NCBI GenBank assembly: GCA_964035545.1
Contig: CAXIUT010000183.1
Location: 310,001-374,000 of the forward strand
Reading direction: 5' to 3'
DNA: 64,000 nucleotides
DNA from: Bugula neritina
Lineage: Eukaryota > Bryozoa > Gymnolaemata > Cheilostomatida > Bugulidae
Shown here: piece by piece, positions 16,401 to 33,974 of the stretch
Position numbering within the stretch: position 1 is the stretch's first letter
Layout of the letters: every line of letters starts with the position of its first letter
Program-made: the position numbers and the translations under genes
Notes under the pieces: generated by a model
Databases searched by the model: none
What the model saw: only the letters and a program-made list of their open reading frames with translations
Told to the model about the DNA's origin: nothing

Positions 16401-17030
16401 ATTGCAATATACTGCAACATACCAAAATATATGGTAAACTACTGAAATATACTTTAACACATTGAAAAATACTGCAACATACTGAAATATACTGTAACAC
16501 ACTGAAATATACTGCAACATACTGAAATACACTGTAACATACTGAAATAAACTGCAACATACCAAAATATATAGTAAACTACTGAAATATACTTTAACAC
16601 ATTGAAAAATCCTGCAACATACTAAAATATACTGTAACACACTGCAAGATACTGCAACATACCGAAATACACTGTAACATAGTGAAACACACTGCAACAT
16701 ACTGCATTATACTGACATACACTGGAACATATTGAAATACACTGCAACATCCTACAACATGCTGAAATACGCTGTAACATATTGAAATACACTGCAACAC
16801 ATTGAAAAATACTGCAACATACCGAAATATATGGTAAACTATTGAATTATACTGTAACACATTGAAAAATACTGAAACAAACTGAAATATACTCTGACAC
16901 AATGCAAAATACTGTAACATACTGAAATATGCTGTAGCACACTGAAATACACTGCAACTCACTGAAATATACTGCAACATACTGAAAAACACTGTAACAT
17001 ATTGAGACATACTGCAACATACTGCAACAT
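9523..17030. repeat. 7,508-bp higher-order repeat, copy 1
   Basis: This is the first of two head-to-tail 7,508-bp copies. Position 9533 aligns with 17041, and every landmark checked keeps the 7,508-bp offset, including four poly-A blocks with matching run lengths (8, 9, 9 and 9 A). Long translations from the two copies are the same, so they appear base-identical by eye. The boundaries fall in ordinary 10-bp steps, as expected for unequal exchange. An internal 470-bp tandem duplication is present at 10311-11250. Confidence 0.9.
10311..11250. repeat. 470-bp local tandem duplication (two units)
   Basis: The order of steps from 10311 (TACATTGCAA) repeats from 10781 for 470 bp, including the CCTACAGAAATAGGTGG landmark. 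Since 470 is a whole number of 10-bp steps, the exchange kept phase. The same doublet occurs in the second 7,508-bp copy at about 17819-18758, so it predates that duplication. Confidence 0.8.
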
Positions 17031-20000
17031 ACTGAAATACACTGCAACATCCTACAACATACTGAAATACACTGTAACATTGTGAAATACACTGCAACAC
17101 ATTGAAAAATACTGCAACATACCGAAATATACAGTAAACTATTGAATTATACTGTAAAACATTGAAAAATACTGAAACACACTGAAATATACTCTGACAC
17201 AATGCAATATACTGTAACATACTGAAATATGCTGTAGCACACTGAAATACACTGCAACTCACTGAAATATACTACAACATACTGAAAAACACTGTAACAT
17301 ATTGAAACATACTGCAACATACTACAACATATTGAAAGACACTGCAACACATTGAAATATACTGCAACATACCTAAATATCCGGTAATATACTGGAATAT
17401 ACTGTAACACATTGAAAAATACTACAACATACTGAAATACACTGTAACATACTGAAATACACTGCAACAAACTACAACACATTGAAATACACTGCAACAC
17501 ATTGAAATATACTGCAACATACCTAAATATACGGTAATATACCGAAAAAAAACTGTAACAGATTGAAAAATTCTGCAACATACTGAAATAAACGGCAACA
17601 CACTGAAATACAGCGCAAAATACTACAACATACTGAAATACACTGTAACATATTGAAATACACTGCAACACTTTGAAATATACTGCAACATACCGAAATA
17701 TATGGTAAACTACTAAAATATACTGTAACACTTTGAAAAATAGTGCAACACGCTGAAATATACTCTGACACATTGCAATATACTGTAACATACTGAAATA
17801 TGCTGTAGCACACTGAAATACATTGCAACTCACTGAAATATACTGCAACATACTGAAATACACTGTAACATATTGAAAAATACTGCAACATACTGCAACA
17901 TACTGAAATACACTGTAACATACTGAAATACATTGCAAAATGCTACAACATACTGAAATACACTGTAACACATTGAAATATACTACAACATACCTAAATA
18001 TCCGGTAATATACTGAAATATACTGTAACACATTGAAAAATACTGCAACATACTGAAATACACTGCAACCCACTGAAATACATCGCAAAATACTACAACA
18101 TACTGAAATACACTGTAACATATTGAAATACACTGCAACACATTGAAATATACTGCAACCTACAGAAATAGGTGGTAAACTATTGAAATATACTGTAACA
18201 CATTGAAAAATACTGCAACATACTGAAATATACTGCGACACATTGCAATATACTGTAACATACTGAAATATGCTCTAGCACACTGAAATACATTGCAACT
18301 CACTGAAATATACTGCAACATACTGAAATACACTGTAACATATTGAAAAATACTGCAACATACTGCAACATACTGAAATACACTGTAACATACTGAAATA
18401 CATTGCAAAATGCTACAACATACTGAAATACACTGTAACACATTGAAATATACTACAACATACCTAAATATCCGGTAATATACTGAAATATACTGTAACA
18501 CATTGAAAAATACTGCAACATACTGAAATACACTGCAACCCACTGAAATACATCGCAAAATACTACAACATACTGAAATACACTGTAACATATTGAAATA
18601 CACTGCAACACATTGAAATATACTGCAACCTACAGAAATAGGTGGTAAACTATTGAAATATACTGTAACACATTGAAAAATACTGCAACATACTGAAATA
18701 TACTGCGACACATTGCAATATACTGTAACATACTGAAATATGCTCTAGCACACTGAAATACACTGCAACCCACTGAAATATACTGCAACATACGGAAATA
18801 CACTGCAACACATTGAAATACACTGCAACATACCAAAATAAATGGTAAACTACTGAAATATACTTTAACACATTGAAAAATACTGCAACATACTGAAATA
18901 TACTGTAACACACTGAAATATACTGCAACATACTGAAATACACTGTAACATACTGAAATAAACTGCAACATACTGAAGTACACTGCAACATCCTACAACA
19001 TACTGAAATACAATGTAACATATTGAAACACACTGCAACACATTGAAATATACTGCAATGTACCGAATTATATGGTGGACTACTGAAATGTACTGTAACA
19101 CACTGAAAAATACTGCAAGATACTGAAATATACTGCGACACATTGCAATATACTGTAACATACTGAAATATGCTACAGCACACTGAAATACACTGCAACT
19201 CACTGAAATATACTGCAACATATTGAAATACACTGCAACATTCTACAACATGCTGAAACACACTGTAACGTATTGAAATACACTGCAACACATTGAAATA
19301 TACAGCAACATACCGAAATATATGGTAAACTACTGAAATACACTGTAACACATTGCAAAAGACTGCAACATACTGAAATATACTGCGACACATTGCAATA
19401 TACTGTAACATACTGAAATATGCTCTAGCACACTGAAATACACTGCAACTCACTGAAATATACTGCAACATACTGAAATACACTGCAACACATTGAAATA
19501 TACTGCAACCTACAGAAATAGGTGGTAAACTACTGAAATATACTGTAACACATTGAAAAATACTGCAACATACTGAAATATACTGCGACACATTGTAATA
19601 TACTGTAACATACTGAAACATACTGTAGCACACTGAAATAGACTGCAGCTCACTGAAATATACTGCATTATACTGAAATTCACTGCAGCATCCTACAACA
19701 TGCTGAAATACACTGTAACATATTGAAATACACTGCAACAAACTACAACATATTGAAATACACTGCAACGCATTGAAAGACACTGCAACACATTGAAATA
19801 TACTGCAATATACCAATATATATGGTAAACTGCTGAAATATACTTTAACGCATTGAAAAATACTGCAACATACTGAAATATACTGTAACACACTGAAATA
19901 TACTGCAACATACTGAAATACACTGCTAGATACTGAAATATACTGCAACATACTGCAACAATCTGAAATACACTGTAACATACTGAAATACACTGCAACA

Positions 20001-23000
20001 AACTACAACATATTGAAATACACTGCAACACATTGAAATATACTGCAACATACCTAAATATACGGTAATATACCGAAAAAAAAACTGTAACAGATTGAAA
20101 AATTCTGCAACATACTGAAATAAACTGTAACATATTGAAATACACTGCAACACTTGGAAATATACTGTAACATACCGAAATATATGTTAAACTACTAAAA
20201 TATACTGTAACACTTTGAAAAACAGTGCAACATACTGAAATATACTGCGACACTTTGCAATGTACTGTAACATACTGAAATATGCTGTAGCACACTGAAA
20301 TACACTGCAACTCACTGAAATATACTGCAACATATTGAAATACACTGCAACATCCTACAACATGCTAAAATACACTGTAACATATTGAAATACAGTACAA
20401 CACATTGAAATATACTGCAACATACCGGAATATATGGTAAAGTACTGAAATATACTGTAACACACTGAAAAATACCGCAACATACTGAAATATACTGCGA
20501 CACATTGCAATATACTGCAACATACCAAAATATATGGTAAACTACTGAAATATACTTTAACACATTGAAAAATACTGCAACATACTGAAATATACTGTAA
20601 CACACTGAAATATACTGCAACATACTGAAATATACTGTAACACACTGAAATATACTGCAACATACTGAAATACACTGTAACATACTGAAATAAACTGCAA
20701 CATACTGAAGTACACTGCAACATCCTACAACATACTGAAATACAATGTAACATATTGAAACACACTGCAACACATTGAAATATACTGCAATGTACCGAAT
20801 TATATGGTGGACTACTGATTATATACTGTAACACACTGAAATATACTGCAACATACTGAAATACACTGTAACATACTGAAATAAACTGTAACATACTGAA
20901 ATACACTGCAACATCCTACAACATACTGAAATACACTGTAACATTGTGAAATACACTGCAACACATTGAAAAATACTGCAACATACCGAAATATACGGTA
21001 AACTATTGAATTATACTGTAACACATTGAAAAATACTGAAACACACTGAAATATACTCTGACACAATGCAATATACTGTAACATACTGAAATATGCTGTA
21101 GCACACTGAAATACACTGCAACTCACTGAAATATACTACAACATACTGAAAAACACTGTAACATATTGAAACATACTGCAACATACTACAACATATTGAA
21201 AGACACTGCAACACATTGAAATATACTGCAACATACCTAAATATCCGGTAATATACTGAAATATACTGTAACACATTGAAAAATACTACAACATACTGAA
21301 ATACACTGTAACATACTGAAATACACTGCAACAAACTACAACACATTGAAATACACTGCAACTCACTGAAATATACTACAACATACTGAAAAACACTGTA
21401 ACATATTGAAACATACTGCAACATACTACAACATATTGAAAGACACTGCAACACATTGAAATATACTGCAACATACCTAAATATACGGTAATATACCGAA
21501 AAAAAAACTGTAACAGATTGAAAAATTCTGCAACATACTGAAATAAACGGCAACACACTGAAATACAGCGCAAAATACTACAACATACTGAAATACACTG
21601 TAACATATTGAAATACACTGCAACACTTTGAAATATACTGCAACATACCGAAATATATGGTAAACTACTAAAATATACTGTAACACTTTGAAAAATAGTG
21701 CAACACGCTGAAATATACTCTGACACATTGCAATATACTGTAACATACTGAAATATGCTGTAGCACACTGAAATACATTGCAACTCACTGAAATATACTG
21801 CAACATACTGAAATACACTGTAACATATTGAAAAATACCGCAACATACTGCAACATACTGAAATACACTGTAACATACTGAAATACATTGCAAAATGCTA
21901 CAACATACTGAAATACACTGTAACACATTGAAATATACTACAACATACCTAAATATCCGGTAATATACTGAAATATACTGTAACACATTGAAAAATACTG
22001 CAACATACTGAAATACACTGCAACCCACTGAAATACATCGCAAAATACTACAACATACTGAAATACACTGTAACATATTGAAATACACTGCAACACATTG
22101 AAATATACTGCAACCTACAGAAATAGGTGGTAAACTATTGAAATATACTGTAACACATTGAAAAATACTGCAACATACTGAAATATACTGCGACACATTG
22201 CAATATACTGTAACATACTGAAATATGCTCTAGCACATTGAAATACACTGCAACCCACTGAAATATACTGCAACATACGGAAATACACTGCAACACATTG
22301 AAATACACTGCAACATACCAAAATAAATGGTAAACTACTGAAATATACTTTAACACATTGAAATATACTGCAACATACTGAAATACACTGTAACATACTG
22401 AAATAAACTGCAACATACTGAAGTACACTGCAACAGCCTACAACATACTGAAATACAATGTAACATATTGAAACACACTGCAACACATTGAAAGATACTG
22501 CAATGTACCGAATTATATGGTGGACTACTGAAATATACTGTAACACACTGAAAAATACTGCAAGATACTGAAATATACTGCGACACATTGCAATATACTG
22601 TAACATACTGAAATATGCTACAGCACACTGAAATACACTGCAACTCACTGAAATATACTGCAACATATTGAAATACACTGCAACATTCTACAACATGCTG
22701 AAACACACTGTAACGTATTGAAATACACTGCAACACATTGAAATATACAGCAACATACCGAAATATATGGTAAACTACTGAAATACACTGTAACACATTG
22801 CAAAAGACTGCAACATACTGAAATATACTGCGACACATTGCAATATACTGTAACATACTGAAATATGCTCTAGCACACTGAAATACACTGCAACTCACTG
22901 AAATATACTGCAACATACAGAAATACACTGCAACACATTGAAATATACTGCAACCTACAGAAATAGGTGGTAAACTACTGAAATATACTGTAACACATTG

Positions 23001-24538
23001 AAAAATACTGCAACATACTGAAATATACTGCGACACATTGTAATATACTGTAACATACTGAAACATACTGTAGCACACTGAAATAGACTGCAGCTCACTG
23101 AAATATACTGCATTATACTGAAATTCACTGCAGCATCCTACAACATGCTGAAATACACTGTAACATATTGAAATACACTGCAACAAACTACAACATATTG
23201 AAATACACTGCAACGCATTGAAAGACACTGCAACACATTGAAATATACTGCAATATACCAATATATATGGTAAACTGCTGAAATATACTTTAACACATTG
23301 AAAAATACTGCAACATACTGAAATATACTGTAACACACTGAAAAATACTGCAACATACTGAAATACAATGCTAGATACTGAAATATACTGCAACATACTG
23401 CAACAATCTGAAATACACTGTAACATACTGAAATACACTGCAACAAACTACAACATATTGAAATACACTGCAACACATTGAAATATACTGCAACATACCT
23501 AATTATACGGTAATATACCGAAAAAAAAACTGTAACAGATTGAAATACACTGCAACACTTGGAAATATACTGTAACATACCGAAATATATGTTAAACTAC
23601 TAAAATATACTGTAACACTTTGAAAAACAGTGCAACATACTGAAATATACTGCGACACTTTGCGATGTACTGTAACATACTGAAATATGCTGTAGCACAC
23701 TGAAATACACTGCAACTCACTGAAATATACTGCAACATATTGAAATACACTGCAACATCCTACAACATGCTAAAATACACTGTAACATATTGAAATACAG
23801 TACAACACATTGAAATATACTGCAACATACCGGAATATATGGTAAAGTACTGAAATATACTGTAACACACTGAAAAATACTGCAACATACTGAAATATAC
23901 TGCGACACATTGCAATATACTGCAACATACCAAAATATATGGTAAACTACTGAAATATACTTTAACACATTGAAAAATACTGCAACATACTGAAATATAC
24001 TGTAACACACTGAAATATACTGCAACATACTGAAATACACTGTAACATACTGAAATAAACTGCAACATACCAAAATATATAGTAAACTACTGAAATATAC
24101 TTTAACACATTGAAAAATCCTGCAACATACTAAAATATACTGTAACACACTGCAAGATACTGCAACATACCGAAATACACTGTAACATAGTGAAACACAC
24201 TGCAACATACTGCATTATACTGACATACACTGGAACATATTGAAATACACTGCAACATCCTACAACATGCTGAAATACGCTGTAACATATTGAAATACAC
24301 TGCAACACATTGAAAAATACTGCAACATACCGAAATATATGGTAAACTATTGAATTATACTGTAACACATTGAAAAATACTGAAACAAACTGAAATATAC
24401 TCTGACACAATGCAAAATACTGTAACATACTGAAATATGCTGTAGCACACTGAAATACACTGCAACTCACTGAAATATACTGCAACATACTGAAAAACAC
24501 TGTAACATATTGAGACATACTGCAACATACTGCAACAT
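17031..24538. repeat. 7,508-bp higher-order repeat, copy 2
   Basis: This is the second head-to-tail copy of the unit at 9523. The match continues to about 24548, where this copy switches to a TGAAATACAG / CGCAAAATAC step order belonging to the next repeat type. No difference from copy 1 was noticed at the points compared. The cause is either a very recent duplication or conversion event, or an assembly duplication. Confidence 0.9.
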
Positions 24539-27500
24539 ACTGAAATACAGCGCAAAATACTACAACATACTGAAATACACTGTAACATATTGAAATACAC
24601 TGCAACACTTTGAAATATACTGCAACATACCGAAATATATGGTAAACTACTAAAATATACTGTAACACTTTGAAAAATAGTGCAACACACTGAAATATAC
24701 TCTGACACATTGCAATATACTGTAACATACTGAAATATGCTGTAGCACACTGAAATACATTGCAACTCACTGAAATATACTGCAACATACTGAAATACAC
24801 TGTAACATATTGAAAAATACTGCAACATACTGCAACATACTGAAATACACTGTAACATACTGAAATACATTGCAAAATACTACAACATACTGAAATACAC
24901 TGTAACACATTGAAATATACTACAACATACCTAAATATCCGGTAATATACTGAAATATACTGTAACACATTGAAAAATACTGCAACATACTGAAATACAC
25001 TGCAACCCACTGAAATACATCGCAAAATACTACAACATACCGAAATACACTGTAACATATTGAAATACACTGCAACACATTGAAATATACTGCAACCTAC
25101 AGAAATAGGTGGTAAACTACTGAAATATACTGTAACACATTGAAAAATACTGCAACATACTGAAATATACTGCGACACATTGCAATATACTGTAACATAC
25201 TGAAATATGCTCTAGCACACTGAAATACACTGCAACCCACTGAAATATACTGCAACATACCGGAATATATGGTAAAGTACTGAAATATACTGTAACACAC
25301 TGAAAAATACTGCAACATACTGAAATATACTGCGACACATTGCAATATACTGCAACATACCAAAACATATGGTAAACTACTGAAATATACTTTAACACAT
25401 TGAAAAATACTGCAACATACTGAAATATACTGTAACACACTGAAATATACTGCAACATACTGAAATACACTGTAACATACTGAAATAAACTGCAACATAC
25501 CAAAATATATGGTAAACTACTGAAATATACTTTAACACATTGAAAAATCCTGCAACATACTAAAATATACTGTAACACACTGCAAGATACTGCAACATAC
25601 TGAAATACACTGAAACATACTGAAATAAACTGCAACATACCAAAATATATGGTAAACTACTGAAATATACTGTAACACACTGAAAATTACTGCAACATAC
25701 TGAAATATACTGTAACACACTGAAATATACTGCAACAAACTGAAATACACTGTAACATATTGAAATAAACTGCAACATACCAAAATATATGGTAAACTAC
25801 TGAAATATACTTTAACACATTGAAAAATACTGCAACATACTAAAATATACCGTAACACACTGCAAGATACTGCAACATACCGAAATACACTGTAACATAC
25901 TGAAACACACTGCAACATACTGCATTATACTGACATACACTGGAACATATTGAAATACACTGCAACACAATGAAATATACTGCAACATACCAAAATATAT
26001 GGTAAACTACTGAAATATACTTTAACACATTGAAAAATACTGCAACATACTGAAATATACTGTAACACACTGAAATATGCTGCAACATACTGCAACAATC
26101 TGAAATACACTGTAACATACTGAAATACACTGCAACAAACTACAACATATTGAAATACACTGCAACACATTGAAATATACTGCAACATACCTAAATATAC
26201 GGTAATATACCGAAAAAAAAACTGTAACAGATTGAAAAATTCTGCAACATACTGAAATAAACTGCAACACACTGAAATACACCGCAAAATACTACAACAT
26301 ACTGAAATACACTGTAACATATTGAAATACACTGCAACACTTTGAAATATACTGCAACATACCGAAATATATGTTAAACCTCTAAAATATACTGTAACAC
26401 TTTGAAAAACAGTGCAACATACTGAAATATACTGCGACACTTTGCAATGTACTGTAACATACTGAAATATGCTGTAGCACACTGAAATACACTGCAACTC
26501 ACTGAAATATACTGCAACATATTGAAATACACTGCAACATCCTACAACATGCTAAAATACACGGTAACATATTGAAATACAGTACAACACGTTGAAATAT
26601 ACTGCAACATACCGGAATATATGGTAAAGTACTGAAATATACTGTAACACACTGAAAAATACTGCAACATACTGAAATATACTGCGACACATTGCAATAT
26701 ACTGCAACATACCAAAATATATGGTAAACTACTGAAATATACTTTAACACATTGAAAAATACTGCAACATACTGAAATATACTGTAACACACTGAAATAT
26801 ACTGCAACATACTGAAATACACTGTAACATACTGAAATAAACTGCAACATACCAAAATATATGGTAAACTACTGAAATATACTTTAACACATTGAAAAAT
26901 CCTGCAACATACTAAAATATACTGTAACACACTGCAAGATACTGAAACATACTGAAATACACTGAAACATACTGAAATAAACTGCAACATACCAAAATAC
27001 ATGGTAAACTACTGAAATATACTGTAACACACTGAAAAATACGGCAACATACTGAAATATACTGCGACACATTGCAATATACTGCAACATACCAAAATAT
27101 ATGGTAAACTACTGAAATATACTTTAACACATTGAAAATTACTGCAACATACTGAAATATGCTGTAACACACTGAAATATACTGCAACAAACTGAAATAC
27201 ACTGTAACATATTGAAATAAACTGCAACATACCAAAATATATGGTAAACTACTGAAATATACTTTAACACATTGAAAAATACTGCAACATACTAAAATAT
27301 ACCGTAACACACTGCAAGATACTGCAACATACCGAAATACACTGTAACATACTGAAACACACTGCAACATACTGCATTATACTGACATACACTGGAACAT
27401 ATTGAAATACACTGCAACACAATGAAATATACTGCAACATACCAAAATATATGGTAAACTACTGAAATATACTTTAACACATTGAAAAATACTGCAACAT

Positions 27501-29050
27501 ACTGAAATATACTGTAACACACTGAAATATACTGCAACATACTGAAATACACTGTAACATACTGAAATAAACTGTAACATACTGAAATACACTGCAACAT
27601 CCTACAACATACTGAATTACACTGTAACATTGTGAAATACACTGCAACACATTGAAAAATACTGCAACATACCGAAATATACGGTAAACTATTGAATTAT
27701 ACTGTAACACATTGAAAAATACTGAAACACACTGAAATATACTCTGACACAATGCAATATACTGTAACATACTGAAATATGCTGTAGCACACTGAAATAC
27801 ACTGCAACTCACTGAAATATACTACAACATACTGAAAAACACTGTAACATATTGAAACCTACTGCAACATACTACAACATATTGAAAGACACTGCAACAC
27901 ATTGAAATATACTGCAACATACCTAAATATCCGGTAATATACTGAAATATACTGTAACACATTGAAAAATACTACAACATACTGAAATACACTGTAACAT
28001 ATTGAAATACACTGCAACACATTGAAATATACTGCAACCTATAGAAATATATGGTAAACTACTGAAATATACTGTAACACATTGAAAAATACTGCAACAT
28101 ACTGAAACATACTGCGACACATTGCAATATACAGTAACATACTGAAACATGCTGTAGCACACTGAAATAGACTGCAGCTCACTGAAATATACTGCAACAT
28201 ACTGAAATACACTGCTACATACTGAAATATACTGCAACATACTGCAACATACTGAAATACACTGTAACATACTGAAATACACTGCAACAAACTACAACAT
28301 ATTGAAATACACTGCAACACATTGAAATATACTGCAATATACCTAAATATACGGTAATATACCGAAAAAAAAACTGTAACAGATTGAAAAATTCTGCAAC
28401 ATACTGAAATAAACTGCAACACACTGAAATACAGCGCAAAATACTACAACATACTGAATTACACTGTAACATATTGAAATACACTGCAACACTTTGAAAT
28501 ATACTGCAACATACCGAAATATATGGTAAACTACTAAAATATACTGTAACACTTTGAAAAATAGTGCAACACACTGAAATATACTCTGACACATTGCAAT
28601 ATACTGTAACATACTGAAATATGCTGTAGCACACTGAAATACATTGCAACTCACTGAAATATACTGCAACATACTGAAATACACTGTAACATATTGAAAA
28701 ATACTGCAACATACTGCAACATACTGAAATACACTGTAACATACTGAAATACATTGCAAAGTACTACAACATACTGAAATACACTGTAACACATTGAAAT
28801 ATACTACAACATACCTAAATATCCGGTAATATACTGAAATATACTGTAACACATTGAAAAATACTGCAACATACTGAAATACACTGCAACCCACTGAAAT
28901 ACATCGCAAAATACTACAACATACTGAAATACACTGTAACATATTGAAATACACTGCAACACATTGAAATATACTGCAACCTACAGAAATAGGTGGTAAA
29001 CTACTGAAATATACTGTAACACATTGAAAAATACTGCAACATACTGAAAT
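24531..29050. repeat. Higher-order repeat recurring at +9,444 bp, left copy
   Basis: From the TGAAATACAG / CGCAAAATAC junction at 24541 the step order matches that beginning at 33985, an offset of 9,444 bp, down to about 29050. Part of this segment also recurs at +5,561 bp (for example 27377 with 32938), and 5,561 + 3,883 = 9,444. The array here is therefore a set of related units of unequal length. Confidence 0.75.
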
Positions 29051-32000
29051 ATACTGTAACACACTGAAATATACTGCAACATACTGAAATACACTGTAAC
29101 ATACTGAAATAAACTGCAACATACCAAAATATATGGTAAACTACTGAAATATACTTTAACACATTGAAAAATCCTGCAACATACTAAAATATACTGTAAC
29201 ACACTGCAAGATACTGCAACATACTGAAATACACTGAAACATACTGAAATAAACTGCAACATACCAAAATATATGGTAAACTACTGAAATATACTGTAAC
29301 ACACTGAAAATTACTGCAACATACTGAAATATACTGTAACACACTGAAATATACTGCAACAAACTGAAATACACTGTAACATATTGAAATAAACTGCAAC
29401 ATACCAAAATATATGGTAAACTACTGAAATATACTTTAACACATTGAAAAATACTGCAACATACTAAAATATACCGTAACACACTGCAAGATACTGCAAC
29501 ATACCGAAATACACTGTAACATACTGAAACACACTGCAACATACTGCATTATACTGACATACACTGGAACATATTGAAATACACTGCAACACAATGAAAT
29601 ATACTGCAACATACCAAAATATATGGTAAACTACTAAAATATACTTTAACACATTGAAAAATACTGCAACATACTGAAATATACTGTAACACACTGAAAT
29701 ATACTGCAACATACTGAAATACACTGTAACATACTGAAAGAAACTGTAACATACTGAAATACACTGCAACATCCTACAACATACTGAATTACACTGTAAC
29801 ATTGTGAAATACACTGCAACACATTGAAAAATACTGCAACATACCGAAATATACGGTAAACTATTGAATTATACTGTAACACATTGAAAAATACTGAGAC
29901 ACACTGAAATATTTTTCTGACACAATGCAATATACTGTAACATACTGAAATATGCTGTAGCACACTGAAATACACTGCAACTCACTGAAATATACTACAA
30001 CATACTGAAAAACACTGTAACATATTGAAACATACTGCAACATACTACAACATATTGAAAGACACTGCAACACATTGAAATATACTGCAACATACCTAAA
30101 TATCCGGTAATATACTGAAATATACTGTAACACATTGAAAAATACTACAACATACTGAAATACACTGTAACATATTGAAATACACTGCAACACATTGAAA
30201 TATACTGCAACCTATAGAAATATATGGTAAACTACTGAAATATACTGTAACACATTGAAAAATACTGCAACATACTGAAACATACTGCGACACATTGCAA
30301 TATACAGTAACATACTGAAACATGCTGTAGCACACTGAAATAGACTGCAGCTCACTGAAATATACTGCAACATACTGAAATACACTGCTACATACTGAAA
30401 TATACTGCAACATACTGCAACATACTGAAATACACTGTAACATACTGAAATACACTGCAACAAACTACAACATATTGAAATATACTGCAACACATTGAAA
30501 TATCTTGCAACATACCTAAATATACGGTAATATACCGAAAAAAAAACTGTAACAGATTGAAAAATTCTGCAACATACTGAAATAAACTGCAACACACTGA
30601 AATACAGCGCAAAATACTACAACATACTGAAATACACTGTAACATATTGAAATACACTGCAACACTTTGAAATATACTGCAACATACCGAAATATATGGT
30701 AAACTACTAAAATATACTGTAACACTTTGAAAAATAGTGCAACACACTGAAATATACTCTGACACATTGCAATATACTGTAACATACTGAAATATGCTGT
30801 AGCACACTGAAATACATTGCAACTCACTGAAATATACTGCAACATACTGAAATACACTGTAACATATTGAAAAATACTGCAACATACTGCAACATACTGA
30901 AATACACTGCAACATATTGAAAGACACTGCAAGACAATGAAATATACTGCAACATACTGAAATATACTGTAACACACTGAAATATACTGCAACATACTGA
31001 AATACACTGATACATACTGAAATATACTGCAACATACTGCAACATACTGAAATACACTGTAACATACTGAAATACACTGCAACAAACTACAACATATTGA
31101 AATACACTGCAACACATTGAAATATACTGCAACATACCTAAATATACGGTAATATAGCGGAAAAAAACTGTAACAGATTGACAAATTCTGCAACATACTG
31201 AAATATACTGCGACACATTGCAATATACTGTAACATACTGAAATATGCTCTAGCACACTGAAATACACTGCAACCCACTGAAATATACTGCAACATACGG
31301 AAATACACTGCAACACATTGAAATACACAGCAACATACCAAAATAAATGGTAAACTACTGAAATATACTTTAACACATTGAAAAATACTGCAACATACTG
31401 AAATATACTGTAACACACTGAAATATACTGCAACATACTGAAATACACTGTAACATATTGAAACACACTGCAACAAACTACAACATATTGAAATACACTG
31501 CAACGCATTGAAAGACACTGCAACACATTGAAATATACTGCAATATACCAATATATATGGTAAACTGCTGAAATATACTTCAACACATTGAAAAATACTG
31601 CAACATACTGAAATATACTGTAACACACTGAAATATACTGCAACATACTGCAACAATCTGAAATACACTGTAACATACTGAAATACACTGCAACAAACTA
31701 CAACATATTGAAATACACTGCAACACATTGAAATATACTGCAACATACCTAAATATACGGCGGTAATATACCGAAAAAAAAACTGTAACAGATTGAAAAA
31801 TTCTGCAACATACTGAAATAAACTGCAACACACTGAAATACACCGCAAAATACTACAACATACTGAAATACACTGTAACATATTGAAATACACTGCAACA
31901 CTTTGAAATATACTGCAACATACCGAAATATATGTTAAACTACTAAAATATACTGTAACACTTTGAAAAACAGTGCAACATACTGAAATATACTGCGACA

Positions 32001-33974
32001 CTTTGCAATGTACTGTAACATACTGAAATATGCTGTAGCACACTGAAATACACTGCAACTCACTGAAATATACTGCAACATATTGAAATACACTGCAACA
32101 TCCTACAACATGCTAAAATACACGGTAACATATTGAAATACAGTACAACACGTTGATATATACTGCAACATACCGGAATATATGGTAAAGTACTGAAATA
32201 TACTGTAACACACTGAAAAATACTGCAACATACTGAAATATACTGCGACACATTGCAATATACTGCAACATACCAAAATATATGGTAAACTACTGAAATA
32301 TACTTTAACACATTGAAAAATACTGCAACATACTGAAATATACTGTAACACACTGAAATATACTGCAACATACTGAAATACACTGTAACATACTGAAATA
32401 AACTGCAACATACCAAAATATACGGTAAACTACTGAAATATACTTTAACACATTGAAAAATCCTGCAACATACTAAAATATACTGTAACACACTGCAAGA
32501 TACTGCAACATACTAAAATACACTGAAACATACTGAAATAAACTGCAACATACCAAAATACATGGTAAACTACTGAAATATACTGTAACACACTGAAAAA
32601 TACTGCAACATACTGAAATATACTGCGACACATTGCAATATACTGCAACATACCAAAATATATGGTAAACTACTGAAATATACTTTAACACATTGAAAAT
32701 TACTGCAACATACTGAAATATACTGTAACACACTGAAATATACTGCAACAAACTGAAATACACTGTAACATATTGAAATAAACTGCAACATACCAAAATA
32801 TATGGTAAACTACTGAAATATACTTTAACACATTGAAAAAGACTGCAACATACTAAAATATACCGTAACACACTGCAAGATACTGCAACATACCGAAATA
32901 CACTGTAACATACTAAAACACACTGCAACATACTGCATTATACTGACATACACTGGAACATATTGAAATACACTGCAACACAATGAAATATACTGCAACA
33001 TACCAAAATATATGGTAAACTACTGAAATATACTTTAACACATTGAAAAATACTGCAACATACTGAAATACACTGTAACACACTGAAATATACTGCAACA
33101 TACTGAAATACACTGTAACATACTGAAATAAACTGTAACATACTGAAATACACTGCAACATCCTACAACATACTGAATTACACTGTAACATTGTGAAATA
33201 CACTGCAACACATTGAAAAATACTGCAACATACCGAAATATACGGTAAACTATTGAATTATACTGTAACACATTGAAAAATACTGAAACACACTGAAATA
33301 TACTCTGACACAATGCAATATACTGTAACATACTGAAATATGCTGTAGCACACTGAAATACACTGCAACTCACTGAAATATACTACAACATACTGAAAAA
33401 CACTGTAACATATTGAAACATACTGCAACATACTACAACATATTGAAAGACACTGCAACACATTGAAATATACTGCAACATACCTAAATATCCGGTAATA
33501 TACTGAAATATACTGTAACACATTGAAAAATACTACAACATACTGAAATACACTGTAACATATTGAAATACACTGCAACACATTGAAATATACTGCAACC
33601 TATAGAAATATATGGTAAACTACTGAAATATACTGTAACACATTGAAAAATACTGCAACATACTGAAACATACTGCGACACATTGCAATATACAGTAACA
33701 TACTGAAACATGCTGTAGCACACTGAAATAGACTGCAGCTCACTGAAATATACTGCAACATACTGAAATACACTGCTACATACTGAAATATACTGCAACA
33801 TACTGCAACATACTGAAATACACTGTAACATACTGAAATACACTGCAACAAACTACAACATATTGAAATACACTGCAACACATTGAAATATACTGCAATA
33901 TACCTAAATATACGGTAATATACCGAAAAAAAACTGTAACAGATTGAAAAATTCTGCAACATACTGAAATAAAC

